Made by a program: the position numbers and the translations under genes | Notes under the pieces: generated by a model | The model's database searches: none | What the model saw: only the letters and a program-made list of their open reading frames with translations | What the model was told of the DNA's origin: nothing | In this document: positions 1 through 7,061 of the stretch, in pieces | Numbering within the stretch: the first letter of the stretch is position 1 | How the letters are laid out: each line of letters starts with the position of its first letter | Origin: an uncultured Verrucomicrobiota bacterium | GTDB lineage: Bacteria; Verrucomicrobiota; Kiritimatiellia; RFP12; UBA1067 | Length of the DNA stretch: 14,217 nt | Assembly (NCBI GenBank): GCA_946631535.1 | Contig: CAMPAF010000036.1 | Coordinates: forward strand, 1 to 14,217 | Reading direction: 5' to 3'

Positions 1-304
1 CCTGCGTGAGCTTCTTCCAGCTCGCGGGGTGCTTCCACTCCCAGAAGTGCATGATCGAGTCGCCCAGAAGCACGAGGTCCACCGTCTTGCCGCGCTGCTG
101 CTCCACGAGCTTGTGGCGGCTCAGGAAACGGTTGGCCCACCAGTAGTCGCCGAATATGCCGGGATCGCGACTCTTGTCCTTCGTCCGCGAATCCATCTTC
201 GCCGTGGACATCGATTCGGCGGGAACCGTCGCCGCGCCATACGCCATAACGCCGCACATGGCAGCAACGGCAACGCAATACATGCTGATTCTGATAGTCT
301 TCAT
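1..304 (-). CDS. SGNH/GDSL-family esterase, exported (5' part only, runs off the window)
   Basis: The first 101 codons of a secreted hydrolase are visible; the rest lies beyond position 1. The N-terminus MKTIRISMYC followed by the hydrophobic VAVAAMCGVMAYGAA looks like a Sec signal peptide cleaved near residue 23-25. Residues 76-90 (VDLVLLGDSIMHFWE) are block I of SGNH hydrolases, with Ser83 of GDS as the expected nucleophile. The family removes acyl or acetyl groups from lipids or carbohydrates; members next to glycoside hydrolases are often carbohydrate esterases, which is inference here. I chose the ATG at 304 because an AAGGA sequence lies 8 nt upstream; the alternative ATG at 310 would leave only 2 nt. 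The remaining catalytic blocks (Gly, Asn, Asp-His) are not in the window, so substrate class cannot be told. Confidence 0.75.
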   Translation of the reverse strand, partial: MKTIRISMYCVAVAAMCGVMAYGAATVPAESMSTAKMDSRTKDKSRDPGIFGDYWWANRFLSRHKLVEQQRGKTVDLVLLGDSIMHFWEWKHPASWKKLTQ

Positions 305-355
305 GGTCATTTTCCTTGTAAGATGCCGATGCGCACATCGCAAGCGGCGTGAAAG

Positions 356-364
356 ATTATAGCA
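356..364 (-). promoter_or_regulatory. Extended -10 promoter (TGCTATAAT) for the SGNH gene
   Basis: On the minus strand the sequence reads TGCTATAAT, a perfect -10 hexamer with the TG extension. It lies just after the cdd stop codon. Transcription would start near 349 and give a leader of about 45 nt, which contains a small hairpin (CGATG-CGCA-CATCG, 327-340) and the AAGGA ribosome site. No good -35 box is visible. The match to the TGGTATAAT boxes at 6984-6992 and 7046-7054 supports it. Confidence 0.5.
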
Positions 365-371
365 CAACGGA

Positions 372-800
372 TTAGCCGAGCGACTCGGGGCCGAAGCTGT
401 CCGGCAGAAGCCTGGCGAGGGTGTGGACCGTCCAGTCGGCCGGCGATGTGGCGACAACGACGAGGAATTGCCCGGGGTCGCAGAACTCGCGCATCACCTG
501 CCTGCAGATGCCGCATGGGAAGCAGGCACCGAGTCCCTCCCCCTCCTTTCCGCCGCACAGGGCGATCGCGGAGAGCCTGCGCTCGCCCATGGCGACCGCA
601 TGGAAGATCGCGTTCCTCTCCGCGCAGATGCCTGCGGGATAGGATGCGTTCTCAACGTTCGCGCCGCAGTATATCTCGCCAGAAGCGGCCAGCACGGCCG
701 CGCCAACAGCAAAGCGCGAGTATGGCGCGTATGCTTTTCCCCTTGCAGCCAATGCGCTGGAAACGAGTCGCGCAATCAGTTCGTCCGAAAGCTTCTCCAT
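372..800 (-). CDS. cdd: Cytidine deaminase
   Basis: This 142-residue protein has the length and motifs of the homotetrameric, zinc-dependent cytidine deaminases that convert cytidine and deoxycytidine to uridine and deoxyuridine in the cytosolic pyrimidine salvage pathway. The zinc site is complete: Cys59-Ala60-Glu61 (Glu61 is the proton shuttle) and PCGICRQ at 95-101, giving Cys96 and Cys99. The substrate-binding segment AYAPYSRFAVGAA (24-36) and the NVENASYPAGICAERNA region are typical. The ATG at 800 is fixed by a near-perfect Shine-Dalgarno sequence 5 nt upstream. The gene lies 21 bp downstream of the MYG1 gene on the same strand, so it is probably in the same transcript. Its stop codon is followed by a hairpin-containing stretch but no T-run. 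Confidence 0.95.
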   Translation of the reverse strand: MEKLSDELIARLVSSALAARGKAYAPYSRFAVGAAVLAASGEIYCGANVENASYPAGICAERNAIFHAVAMGERRLSAIALCGGKEGEGLGACFPCGICRQVMREFCDPGQFLVVVATSPADWTVHTLARLLPDSFGPESLG

Positions 801-805
801 AGCGT

Positions 806-812
806 ACCTCCT
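806..812 (-). promoter_or_regulatory. Strong ribosome binding site of cdd (AGGAGGT)
   Basis: The minus strand reads AGGAGGTACGCTATG, an almost perfect complement to the 16S rRNA 3' end with a 5-nt spacer. It is the strongest Shine-Dalgarno site in the window and shows that this organism uses canonical SD initiation for some genes, unlike rnfA, rnfB and the lpxL-like gene. Confidence 0.85.
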
Positions 813-821
813 GAATTCGCC

Positions 822-1679
822 TCACCTCTCGACAAGCGCGTCGCGCACGACGACATTTGGATCGTCCCCGCGGCTCCTTGTCTTCACCAGGAAACCTCCG
901 GGATGGCAGAACGCCGCGTACGGCTTGCCGGCACATCGCGAGAAGTCCAGCCGCGGGTCGTCGTTGCACCGCAGCATGGTCAGTCCCTCGCCCCGGCTGT
1001 CCTTGCTGATGATGAGCGCCGGCCTGTTCAGCCTGATCCAAATGTCCGAGCAGCGCGAGATCTCCTCCGTCGCGCACGCGGTGAAGTCGCCCGCCGGCAG
1101 CCCGCAGACTTCCAGCGCGACGACCTTTTCGTTTATCGACTTCCACAGCCTCCGCGTGAGGCCGATGGCGTTCGAGAGCGTGAGGACGATCTTCTGGCGG
1201 AAGCCGGGATCGTCTGCGAAACGGCGAATCACGAAATCCGCGAGCGGATTTGCAACCAGCCCCTCCAGCCTGTCCCACGTAGTCCCCAGCGCGGCTGCGG
1301 TGGCGTTCGGTCCGGCCACGTCCAGCAGGTTCCAGGTGGCGTACCATGGGAAGAGCATCGAGAACTCCTCGTCCACGCCCAGCCATTCGGAGAACAGCTT
1401 GAACGCGCACTTCGGCTCCTCCTCGCGCGAACGCTGGTGATGGTCGAAGTCCAGATGCGCCGGATCGTGCACGCCGCCCACGTCCAGCACGAGGACGGTC
1501 ATGGATTCCAGCTCGCCCGGCTTCGGGTTGCGCCGCTCGATCACGGCGTCGTGCGCCACGCCCGACGCGTAGGCGATCGCGCATGCCATGATGTCGTCCA
1601 TGTGCGGCAGCCCGCCATGCGTGACGATGCGGCGAACCTTGCCGAGCATCTGCAGCTTGCTGTCGTCTATCTTGGTCAT
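822..1679 (-). CDS. MYG1-family metal-dependent hydrolase (UPF0160), possible 3'-5' RNA exonuclease
   Basis: The 285-residue protein matches the MYG1/UPF0160 family, DHH-like phosphoesterases; the eukaryotic member is a 3'-5' RNA exonuclease. Visible motifs are VTHGGLPHMDDIMAC (19-33), with His21, His26 and Asp28-Asp29 as likely metal ligands, VLDVGGVHDP (64-73), and FDHHQRS (78-84) with the DHH triad at 79-81. The C-terminal FCHPGGFLV segment corresponds to the family's conserved CH-GF end. No signal peptide is present, so it is cytosolic. Its ATG overlaps the stop of the cca gene as ATGA (1676-1679), and AAGGAG lies about 11 nt upstream inside cca. This indicates translational coupling to the tRNA 3'-end enzyme. 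Function in bacteria is not established; the RNA-processing role is inferred from the eukaryotic homologue and from the neighbour. Confidence 0.82.
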   Translation of the reverse strand: MTKIDDSKLQMLGKVRRIVTHGGLPHMDDIMACAIAYASGVAHDAVIERRNPKPGELESMTVLVLDVGGVHDPAHLDFDHHQRSREEEPKCAFKLFSEWLGVDEEFSMLFPWYATWNLLDVAGPNATAAALGTTWDRLEGLVANPLADFVIRRFADDPGFRQKIVLTLSNAIGLTRRLWKSINEKVVALEVCGLPAGDFTACATEEISRCSDIWIRLNRPALIISKDSRGEGLTMLRCNDDPRLDFSRCAGKPYAAFCHPGGFLVKTRSRGDDPNVVVRDALVER

Positions 1680-3076
1680 CCGACAAACTTCTCCTTGAAG
1701 TAGGCGACCGCGCCGTCATGGTCGAAGAACGCGCCGTCCAGCTGCGCCTCGAAGCAGGCGTCGAGCCACTTGCCGAACTGCGCGGACGGCTTGTAGCCCA
1801 TCGCGATCAGGTCGCGTCCCATGAGGATGGGTTTCGGCGCCTCCGCCGCAATGCGAAGGCGCTCCGCCGCCTCCCCGAGCCACTTGAGGTCTTCACCGCA
1901 TGACGTCCCGCCTGCCTTCTCCGGCGGACGCCCCTCGTCGTCGGCACGCGCCACGCGCAGCAGCCGGTCGATGCGCACCACCTTCATCGCGAGGCGGCGG
2001 ATCGCGGCGTCTCCGGCACGCGAGCGCCAGAGCGCGAACGGCTGCATGTGGCACTGCACGAGCGGCGGCACTTCGCGCAGGATGCGTTCCTCGTTCGTGA
2101 GCCGCCTCAGGAACGACAGCGTCGGCTTGACGCCCGCCTCGTCGTGGCCAAGGCTCCGGATGTGGCCCGACTTCGGATCTAGCGCTGTCGTCATCGGCTT
2201 GCCGAAGTCGTGGCAAAGGACCGCGAGCCCTACGATCAGGTCCTCGTCATGGTCGCCGACGCGCCGGCGCGCGAACGCGTCCAGGCACATGCAGGTATGG
2301 TTCCACACGTCCCCTTCTGGATGCCACTTCGGGTCCTGCCGGCAACCGATCAGTCGCTGGAGCTCCGGGAAGTAGCGCACCCATCCGGTCTCGCGCAGGA
2401 ACGCCAAGCCCCGCGCGATCTGGCTGCCTTTCGTCAGCAGCTTGGCCCACTCCTCGAACAGCCGTTCCGGAGGCAGGTCCTCCATCGTGACCGTCCGGCA
2501 CAGGTCGATCGTCTCCCGCGCGGGATGGAGGTCGAAGCGCGCGATGAACTGCATGCCTCGCAGGACGCGCAGCGGATCCTCCACGAACTTCGGCGAGACG
2601 TGGCGCAGCGTGCGGGACTCCAGGTCGCCCATGCCGCCGTACGGATCCTCGAACGCGCCCGCGAGCGGGTCGTAGTACATCGCGTTCACCGTGAAGTCGC
2701 GCCGGCTTGCCGCCTCTGGGATGGAGAGGTTGGGATCGGAGTCGATCAGGAAGCCCTTGTGTCCGATGCCCCGCTTGGACTCTCGCCTTGGGAGCGAAAC
2801 GTCGATGTCGAACTTGTGAAGCTTCAGCACGCCGAACGAGACGCCGCACGGATCGAAAGCGAACCTCTCTCCAAGGATACGCTGGAGGCGATCCGGCTCG
2901 ATGCCGAACACCTCTATGTCGACGTCCTTGACGCTCGGAGCGCCCATGAGCAGGTCGCGCACCGCGCCACCCACCATCAGCGCGCGGCCGCCGGCGTCCT
3001 TCACGAGGCCCGCGACCGCCACGACCGCATCGTACAGGTCCGGCTTGATCGCCGAGAAGTCGACATCCTTTCCCAT
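1676..3076 (-). CDS. cca: CCA tRNA nucleotidyltransferase / poly(A) polymerase family with HD domain
   Basis: A class II nucleotidyltransferase that adds or repairs the CCA end of tRNA (a poly(A) polymerase role is the alternative). The 466-residue protein shows the head motif LMVGGAVRD (33-41), catalytic carboxylates in DVDIEVFG (51-58), the RRDFTVNAM motif (125-133) and EDPLRVLR (166-173) that reads the incoming nucleotide and neck region. An HD phosphohydrolase domain follows: HPEGDVWNHT (252-261), CHDFGKP (288-294 with His289-Asp290) and GHDEAG (310-315), so it may also act as a 2',3'-cyclic phosphodiesterase or phosphatase. The ATG at 3076 is chosen because GGGAGG (3081-3086) lies 4 nt upstream. 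An in-frame ATG at 3088 overlaps the previous stop as TGATG and would add four residues; GTG 3091 is also possible. It is followed by MYG1 with a 4-bp overlap. Confidence 0.9.
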   Translation of the reverse strand: MGKDVDFSAIKPDLYDAVVAVAGLVKDAGGRALMVGGAVRDLLMGAPSVKDVDIEVFGIEPDRLQRILGERFAFDPCGVSFGVLKLHKFDIDVSLPRRESKRGIGHKGFLIDSDPNLSIPEAASRRDFTVNAMYYDPLAGAFEDPYGGMGDLESRTLRHVSPKFVEDPLRVLRGMQFIARFDLHPARETIDLCRTVTMEDLPPERLFEEWAKLLTKGSQIARGLAFLRETGWVRYFPELQRLIGCRQDPKWHPEGDVWNHTCMCLDAFARRRVGDHDEDLIVGLAVLCHDFGKPMTTALDPKSGHIRSLGHDEAGVKPTLSFLRRLTNEERILREVPPLVQCHMQPFALWRSRAGDAAIRRLAMKVVRIDRLLRVARADDEGRPPEKAGGTSCGEDLKWLGEAAERLRIAAEAPKPILMGRDLIAMGYKPSAQFGKWLDACFEAQLDGAFFDHDGAVAYFKEKFVG

Positions 3077-3080
3077 CGTG

Positions 3081-3086
3081 CCTCCC
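3081..3086 (-). promoter_or_regulatory. Ribosome binding site that decides the cca start (GGGAGG)
   Basis: The minus strand reads GGGAGGCACGATG. The SD-like GGGAGG favours the ATG at 3076 over the ATG at 3088, which has no purine-rich sequence in front of it but is directly coupled to the upstream stop codon. Confidence 0.6.
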
Positions 3087-3087
3087 A

Positions 3088-5049
3088 TCACGTCGGCTCG
3101 AAGGCGAAGATGTGCGCCGTGGCGCTGCCGTACGTGTTCTCCTTCAGCTCGCTACCCCAGGTGGAGAGCGGCATGAGGCGAATGCCCAGGCACTCGCGGC
3201 CGATCTTCCCGCGCACGAGGCGCTGGTGGTTGTCCTTTGTCTCGAACGCCGTGGTCCAAGTGCCGTCCTTCCCCTTCACGTCCACACGGAAGTGCTTCAG
3301 CACGGTGCGCGGGAAGGTGAACGACGTGTTGTTGTAGCCTAGCCCCTTGAAGAGCGGCATCGGGATCGTGAGGAGGTCGGGATGGCCGTCAATGTTCTCG
3401 CGGTCGAGGTCGCTGTCCGTCACGAGGCGGAACCCGTTCACGAACGTGGGCTTCTCGAAGGTGTAGGTGATCGCCTGGTTCGTCTTGCCGAAGTAGCCGT
3501 TGTCCTTGCCCCAGATGCGGCGGTCGACGCCGTTGAGCAGGTCGCTCGCGTCGCCGTAGTCCGCCGTGAGCGTGGCGGCCTTCGCGAGCGGCGAGATCTC
3601 GCGCTTGAAGTGCGGCAGGAAGCAGTCGTCGTCCATGAGCCGCTTCTGCAGCTCCTTCAGGATCGACTTGTCGGAGTACACGCCGCGCGGCATCACGCCC
3701 TTCTCGACGGCGAGCGCGGCGGCCGTGCCAACAGCCTGGCCCATGATGCCGATCGTGCCCATCACGCGCGCGGAGGCGAAGGCGGTGTGCGTGGCCGAAA
3801 GGTTGCGGCCCGCGAACATAAGGTTCTCGACGTCGCGCGAATAGAGGCAGCGGTACGGGATCGCGTACGGCTCCGTGAGGCGGCGCTTCTGGAGGTGCTT
3901 GCCGCCCTTGGACTTCATCCAGAAGCCGCCGGGGAGGTGGTTGTCGATCTGCCAGCCGCCGTAGGCCACCGTGTCCTCGAAGCGCTTGCCGCCCTTCTCC
4001 ACGTCCTGCTGCGTGAGCGTGTAGTCGCCCACGTAGCGGCGGCTCTCGCGCTTGCCGGGCAGGAAGCCGAGCCAGTCCAGCTCCCAGTTGTCCGCGCCGT
4101 GCTCGCCGTGGTTCTTCATGTGGTCCCACACGCCGAACGCGATCTTAAGGAGCTCGTCGCGCAGCTTCTCGGCGTCGCCGATCGTGTCGGCCATGCCGCC
4201 GAGCTCGATCCAGTAGAAGTTGGTGTGGGGCTTGAGGAGGCACTCGTGCGGCTTGTGGTTGAGCGCCTCGTCGTCGGGGAAGTCGTAGGCCCAGTCGGGC
4301 GGGGTGAACTCGACCTTGTGGTCGGTCTCGCGCGCCTGGATGAGGAGGCTGGAGCCCATCGTGCGGCAGTCGGCCTTCTCGATGCCGAACTCCTCCCCGA
4401 ACTCGCTCTTCGCCTCTCGGCCGATGCGGTACGACGCTCCCGTGAGCGGCGCGAGGATCGAGTCGCCGGAGCAGTCGGCGTAGATCTTCGCCTTCACGGT
4501 GTGGCGCTGGTAAGTGGTGAGCTGGAAGCCGGTGACGGACGCGATGCGCGCCCCGTCCATCTTCGCCTCGCAGCACGCGCAGTTGAGGATAAGGTCGATG
4601 TTCGGCTCGAAGCGCGCCTTCTCGTAGAGGATGGAGTCCCAGATCGACCAGTTGCGCGACGGATTTCGCGCCATGTTGTCGAGCGCGATCTCCTCCATGA
4701 TGCCCGTCTCCTGCAGGTTCCGGACGCGCGTCCCGGCCCCGCAGATCCACATGCGGATCTCGCTCGACGCGTTGCCGCCGAGGACCGGGCGGTCCTGCAT
4801 GAGCGCGACCTTCGCGCCGCGCCGCGCGGCCGAGATGGCCGTCAGGAGGCCGCCCATGCCGCCGCCCACCACGCACACATCCGCCTCGTGCGTCACCTCC
4901 TGCAGCTTGCCTGGCGTGACGCGCCCCTTCGCCATCTCCGGCAACACCAGCGTGGTGCCTTCGCCGCGTGCCGCGCCCGGTCCGCCGGCAGCGCCAGCGA
5001 ACGCGGCCAGCGAAACGCCCTTCAGAAAATTCCTGCGATTGAAGTCCAT
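3088..5049 (-). CDS. Tat-exported FAD-dependent oxidoreductase (FAD_oxidored family) with discoidin-like C-terminal domain
   Basis: The 653-residue protein begins with a twin-arginine signal (MDFNRRNFLKG, Arg5-Arg6, then VSLAAFAGAAGG), so it should be folded with its FAD and exported. The dinucleotide-binding motif VCVVGGGMGG (58-67) and the segment VLGGNASSEIRMWICGAG (89-106) are diagnostic of the FAD_oxidored family (PF12831 type). Residues from about 518 to the end (YTFEKPTFVNGFRLV to GIRLMPLSTWG and IFAFEP) look like a galactose-binding/discoidin-type beta-sandwich, which suggests contact with a carbohydrate. The exact substrate is unknown. I start at 5049 because the Tat motif begins there and AGGGAG lies 6 nt upstream; the frame stays open further upstream but without family similarity. 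It sits 43 bp after the metallophosphoesterase and its stop overlaps the first possible cca start. Confidence 0.87.
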   Translation of the reverse strand: MDFNRRNFLKGVSLAAFAGAAGGPGAARGEGTTLVLPEMAKGRVTPGKLQEVTHEADVCVVGGGMGGLLTAISAARRGAKVALMQDRPVLGGNASSEIRMWICGAGTRVRNLQETGIMEEIALDNMARNPSRNWSIWDSILYEKARFEPNIDLILNCACCEAKMDGARIASVTGFQLTTYQRHTVKAKIYADCSGDSILAPLTGASYRIGREAKSEFGEEFGIEKADCRTMGSSLLIQARETDHKVEFTPPDWAYDFPDDEALNHKPHECLLKPHTNFYWIELGGMADTIGDAEKLRDELLKIAFGVWDHMKNHGEHGADNWELDWLGFLPGKRESRRYVGDYTLTQQDVEKGGKRFEDTVAYGGWQIDNHLPGGFWMKSKGGKHLQKRRLTEPYAIPYRCLYSRDVENLMFAGRNLSATHTAFASARVMGTIGIMGQAVGTAAALAVEKGVMPRGVYSDKSILKELQKRLMDDDCFLPHFKREISPLAKAATLTADYGDASDLLNGVDRRIWGKDNGYFGKTNQAITYTFEKPTFVNGFRLVTDSDLDRENIDGHPDLLTIPMPLFKGLGYNNTSFTFPRTVLKHFRVDVKGKDGTWTTAFETKDNHQRLVRGKIGRECLGIRLMPLSTWGSELKENTYGSATAHIFAFEPT

Positions 5050-5092
5050 GTCATTCTCCCTAGATGTCTTTCTCTTTTCTGATGAGTAAAGA

Positions 5093-6556
5093 TCACGACC
5101 TGACCTTGTCCTTGCCGGGCTTGGCGCGGCGGAGGACGCCGTCCACGAGCGGCTTGCCGCACGCGCCGAAGCAGTTGCGCGGATAGACTTCGATGCGGTA
5201 CTCCACGTCCTGCGGCATGTCCATCGAATCCATCCAGAAACGCAGGTTCGCCGGCTCGTCCTTGGGGAGCTTGTGGAACGCGGGCGCGAGGAAGCGCTTG
5301 ACCACGGGCTCGGACCCGTCCTTCGGCACAGCGCGCATCTCGTAGTCGAACGCGCGTGCGCCGGGGACCGCAGTCGCGGCGGGAAAGTCCAGCACGAAGA
5401 CGATCTGCCAGTGTCCGCTGCGGGCGTCGGAGTTCGTGGTGAACGTCCGCAGCTTCGCGCCCTTCGGGAACTCGGGCACGGGCGTGCGCGCACCGTGCGC
5501 CTTGAATGTGAACGGCTTGCTGTCCTCCGTCATCGGCAGCGGCACCACCCACGGCGCGCCGCCCGCGACGTTCTGCGTGAAGTCGTGGCGGTCGAACACG
5601 ATGCGGTCCGCGTACAGGGACATGAAGTACCCCTGCGCCTCCTCCAGGTTGAAGCGTGCCGGAATGATGGGCATCGCCCGCGTCGGCGGCTTCCTGCCGT
5701 TGCGTATGTCGCTGCCGTTCTCGTAGCCGCCGGGAACGGTGGTGTAGGATAGAGACGGGATCGAAACGCCCGTGAACGCGCCCTGCCAGATGGCGCGCTC
5801 GTCGTTGAAGGTCCAGTGCGTGTGGCCCGTGAAGGCGACGGCGTTCGGATAGGCCGCGAGCGTGTCCGTTATCTGCTGGAAGGGACCGCCGGCCTTCGAA
5901 GATGACACGACGGTGTTCGGGACAGGGGGATGCTGGAAGTAGAAGAACGGACGTGAAGGATCCAACTCCTTGCCGTGCTCCTTGAACCAGTCCGGCATCA
6001 GGTTGAATCCGGGCGTCTTGTCGCGGCCGCCGTACCACTCGCCGCTGACGAAGTCGTAGCCGTTCACGGTGCGGCGGCGGACAGGCGCGAACGGCTCCTG
6101 GAACGTCTCCTCCCAGCACTTCTTCATGCCGAGCTTGATCATGGCCTCGTCCTCGGAGTATCCGAGCGCGTGCATCTCTGCGGTCATGTCGCCGTACCAC
6201 CAGCCTTCGTAGTCGTGGTTGCCGGTGACGAAGAGCTTCGTCACCTTGCGCCCGTCCGGCGCCTTGTCGTTCGGGAACACGCGGTTCCATGCGTCGGCCA
6301 CGCACCTGAGGCCGCTGAGGAGTCCCCAGTCGGACAGGTCGCCCGCGATCAGCACGGCGTCCGCCTTGCGGTCGCGGAAGTAGAGGAGCGCGCGCTCAAA
6401 CATCGCCGTCGAGGCGGGCGTGGTGACGTGGATGTCGGAGATGACTCCCACCTTCAGCCGCGGATCGTCGGACGGCAGCCAAAGGGAACGGCAACCGCCC
6501 AGACCCGCCAGCGCGGACGCGCCGGCCAGGAACGAACGCCTAGACAGGTTAGTCAT
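5093..6556 (-). CDS. Calcineurin-like metallophosphoesterase, Tat signal and lipobox
   Basis: A 487-residue exported phosphoesterase. The N-terminus [12 protein letters not shown] has a Tat motif (Arg6-Arg7), and LGGC (19-22) is an acceptable lipobox, so it may be a Tat lipoprotein anchored through Cys22. The full di-metal site is present: VISDIHV (Asp41, His43), GDLSD (Asp73), TGNHDY (Asn113, His114), FQHPP (His209) and TGHTH (His245, His247). About 240 further residues form a C-terminal beta-rich region of unknown role. Such proteins hydrolyse phosphomonoesters or diesters; the substrate cannot be named. The start at 6556 has AAGGA 9 nt upstream; an in-frame ATG at 6574 adds six residues before the Tat motif and lacks an SD. 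The first 8 bp overlap the end of the HAD-like ORF, so translation is probably coupled. Confidence 0.88.
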   Translation of the reverse strand: MTNLSRRSFLAGASALAGLGGCRSLWLPSDDPRLKVGVISDIHVTTPASTAMFERALLYFRDRKADAVLIAGDLSDWGLLSGLRCVADAWNRVFPNDKAPDGRKVTKLFVTGNHDYEGWWYGDMTAEMHALGYSEDEAMIKLGMKKCWEETFQEPFAPVRRRTVNGYDFVSGEWYGGRDKTPGFNLMPDWFKEHGKELDPSRPFFYFQHPPVPNTVVSSSKAGGPFQQITDTLAAYPNAVAFTGHTHWTFNDERAIWQGAFTGVSIPSLSYTTVPGGYENGSDIRNGRKPPTRAMPIIPARFNLEEAQGYFMSLYADRIVFDRHDFTQNVAGGAPWVVPLPMTEDSKPFTFKAHGARTPVPEFPKGAKLRTFTTNSDARSGHWQIVFVLDFPAATAVPGARAFDYEMRAVPKDGSEPVVKRFLAPAFHKLPKDEPANLRFWMDSMDMPQDVEYRIEVYPRNCFGACGKPLVDGVLRRAKPGKDKVRS

Positions 6557-6974
6557 TTTGCATTTTCCTTTCATAGATGGTAGATGGGACTAGAATCGAT
6601 TCGGAAGCCCTGCACAGTCCGGGGATACGCTCGTCGCGCCCCTGCACGAGGAACCTCTTTTCCGCCGTGCCCGCTCGCACGGCGGCGAGAAGCTTGCCGA
6701 GCGGCGAGTCCGCGTCAGGCCGAGTGTCGAAGACGAGGCCGACGTCCATGTCTGCGAACGCCGTCAGCATCGCGTAGTCGCCGACCGCGCACGTGTTGTC
6801 GAAGTCGAACACGGCGTAGGCGTCGGGGTCGCCCGCTCGGCGGTCGATGGCCCGCTGCAGGGCTTCCCGCACCGGCGGGTGCCAGTTCCCTGTCGGCAAA
6901 GTAGCCCCAACTGCCGCCATCGCCAGAAGTGCCATGGCGGACAACCGGGCCAGGATATGGGTAGTAGTCTTCAC
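6549..6974 (-). CDS. Truncated HAD-family phosphatase with signal peptide (probably broken gene)
   Basis: A 141-residue ORF starting at GTG 6974 ([10 protein letters not shown] then [14 protein letters not shown], a Sec signal peptide cleaved near VGA-TL). The stretch [14 protein letters not shown] carries HAD motif I, DxDNT, the nucleophile and acid/base pair of phosphotransferases. Nothing resembling motifs II-IV follows: the reading frame stops at 6549, just inside the metallophosphoesterase start, and the last 20 or so codons look like non-family sequence. Secreted HAD acid phosphatases of this type are usually about twice as long, so I read this as an N-terminal remnant left by a deletion. 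It is the first ORF behind the divergent promoter and overlaps the next gene by 8 bp, so it could still work as a leader ORF. No SD lies before the GTG. The alternative is a genuinely small protein. Confidence 0.6.
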   Translation of the reverse strand: MKTTTHILARLSAMALLAMAAVGATLPTGNWHPPVREALQRAIDRRAGDPDAYAVFDFDNTCAVGDYAMLTAFADMDVGLVFDTRPDADSPLGKLLAAVRAGTAEKRFLVQGRDERIPGLCRASESILVPSTIYERKMQND

Positions 6975-6983
6975 AGCGGTTTC

Positions 6984-6992
6984 ATTATACCA
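6984..6992 (-). promoter_or_regulatory. Extended -10 promoter (TGGTATAAT) of the minus-strand operon
   Basis: The minus strand reads TTTTGGTATAATGAAACC. TATAAT is a perfect -10 hexamer and TG is correctly spaced one base upstream; there is no convincing -35 box. The expected start of transcription is about 6977, only three bases before the GTG of the HAD-like ORF, giving an almost leaderless message. The 9-bp box is the exact inverted copy of the rnfA box at 7046-7054. Confidence 0.6.
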
Positions 6993-7045
6993 AAAGAACC
7001 CCCGACGTGGGAAAGAACTTGGGACTCCCCCCGGCGGCTGGATTA

Positions 7046-7054
7046 TGGTATAAT
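7046..7054 (+). promoter_or_regulatory. Extended -10 promoter (TGGTATAAT) of the rnf operon
   Basis: TATAAT at 7049-7054 with the TG extension at 7046-7047. The region 17 bp upstream is TCCCCC, not a -35 box, so recognition would rest on the extended -10 element. Only 7 nt separate the box from the rnfA ATG at 7062, which puts the predicted transcription start at or one base before the start codon and leaves no room for a ribosome site. Confidence 0.6.
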
Positions 7055-7061
7055 CAGCCCC

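Noticed and set aside
376..388. Hairpin CCGAG-CGA-CTCGG at the end of cdd as a terminator
   Set aside because: The stem is only 5 bp, overlaps the coding end and has no T-run on the minus strand; it is followed at once by a promoter, but termination cannot be supported.
423..1703. A 426-codon open frame on the plus strand
   Set aside because: It lies opposite cdd and the MYG1 gene, has an Arg/His/Val-rich composition without recognisable motifs, and is the usual antisense frame of GC-rich genes.
3382..5082. A 566-codon open frame on the plus strand
   Set aside because: Antisense to the FAD oxidoreductase, dominated by Leu/Val/Ala/Arg/His with no domain; the minus-strand frame has Tat, Rossmann and family motifs.
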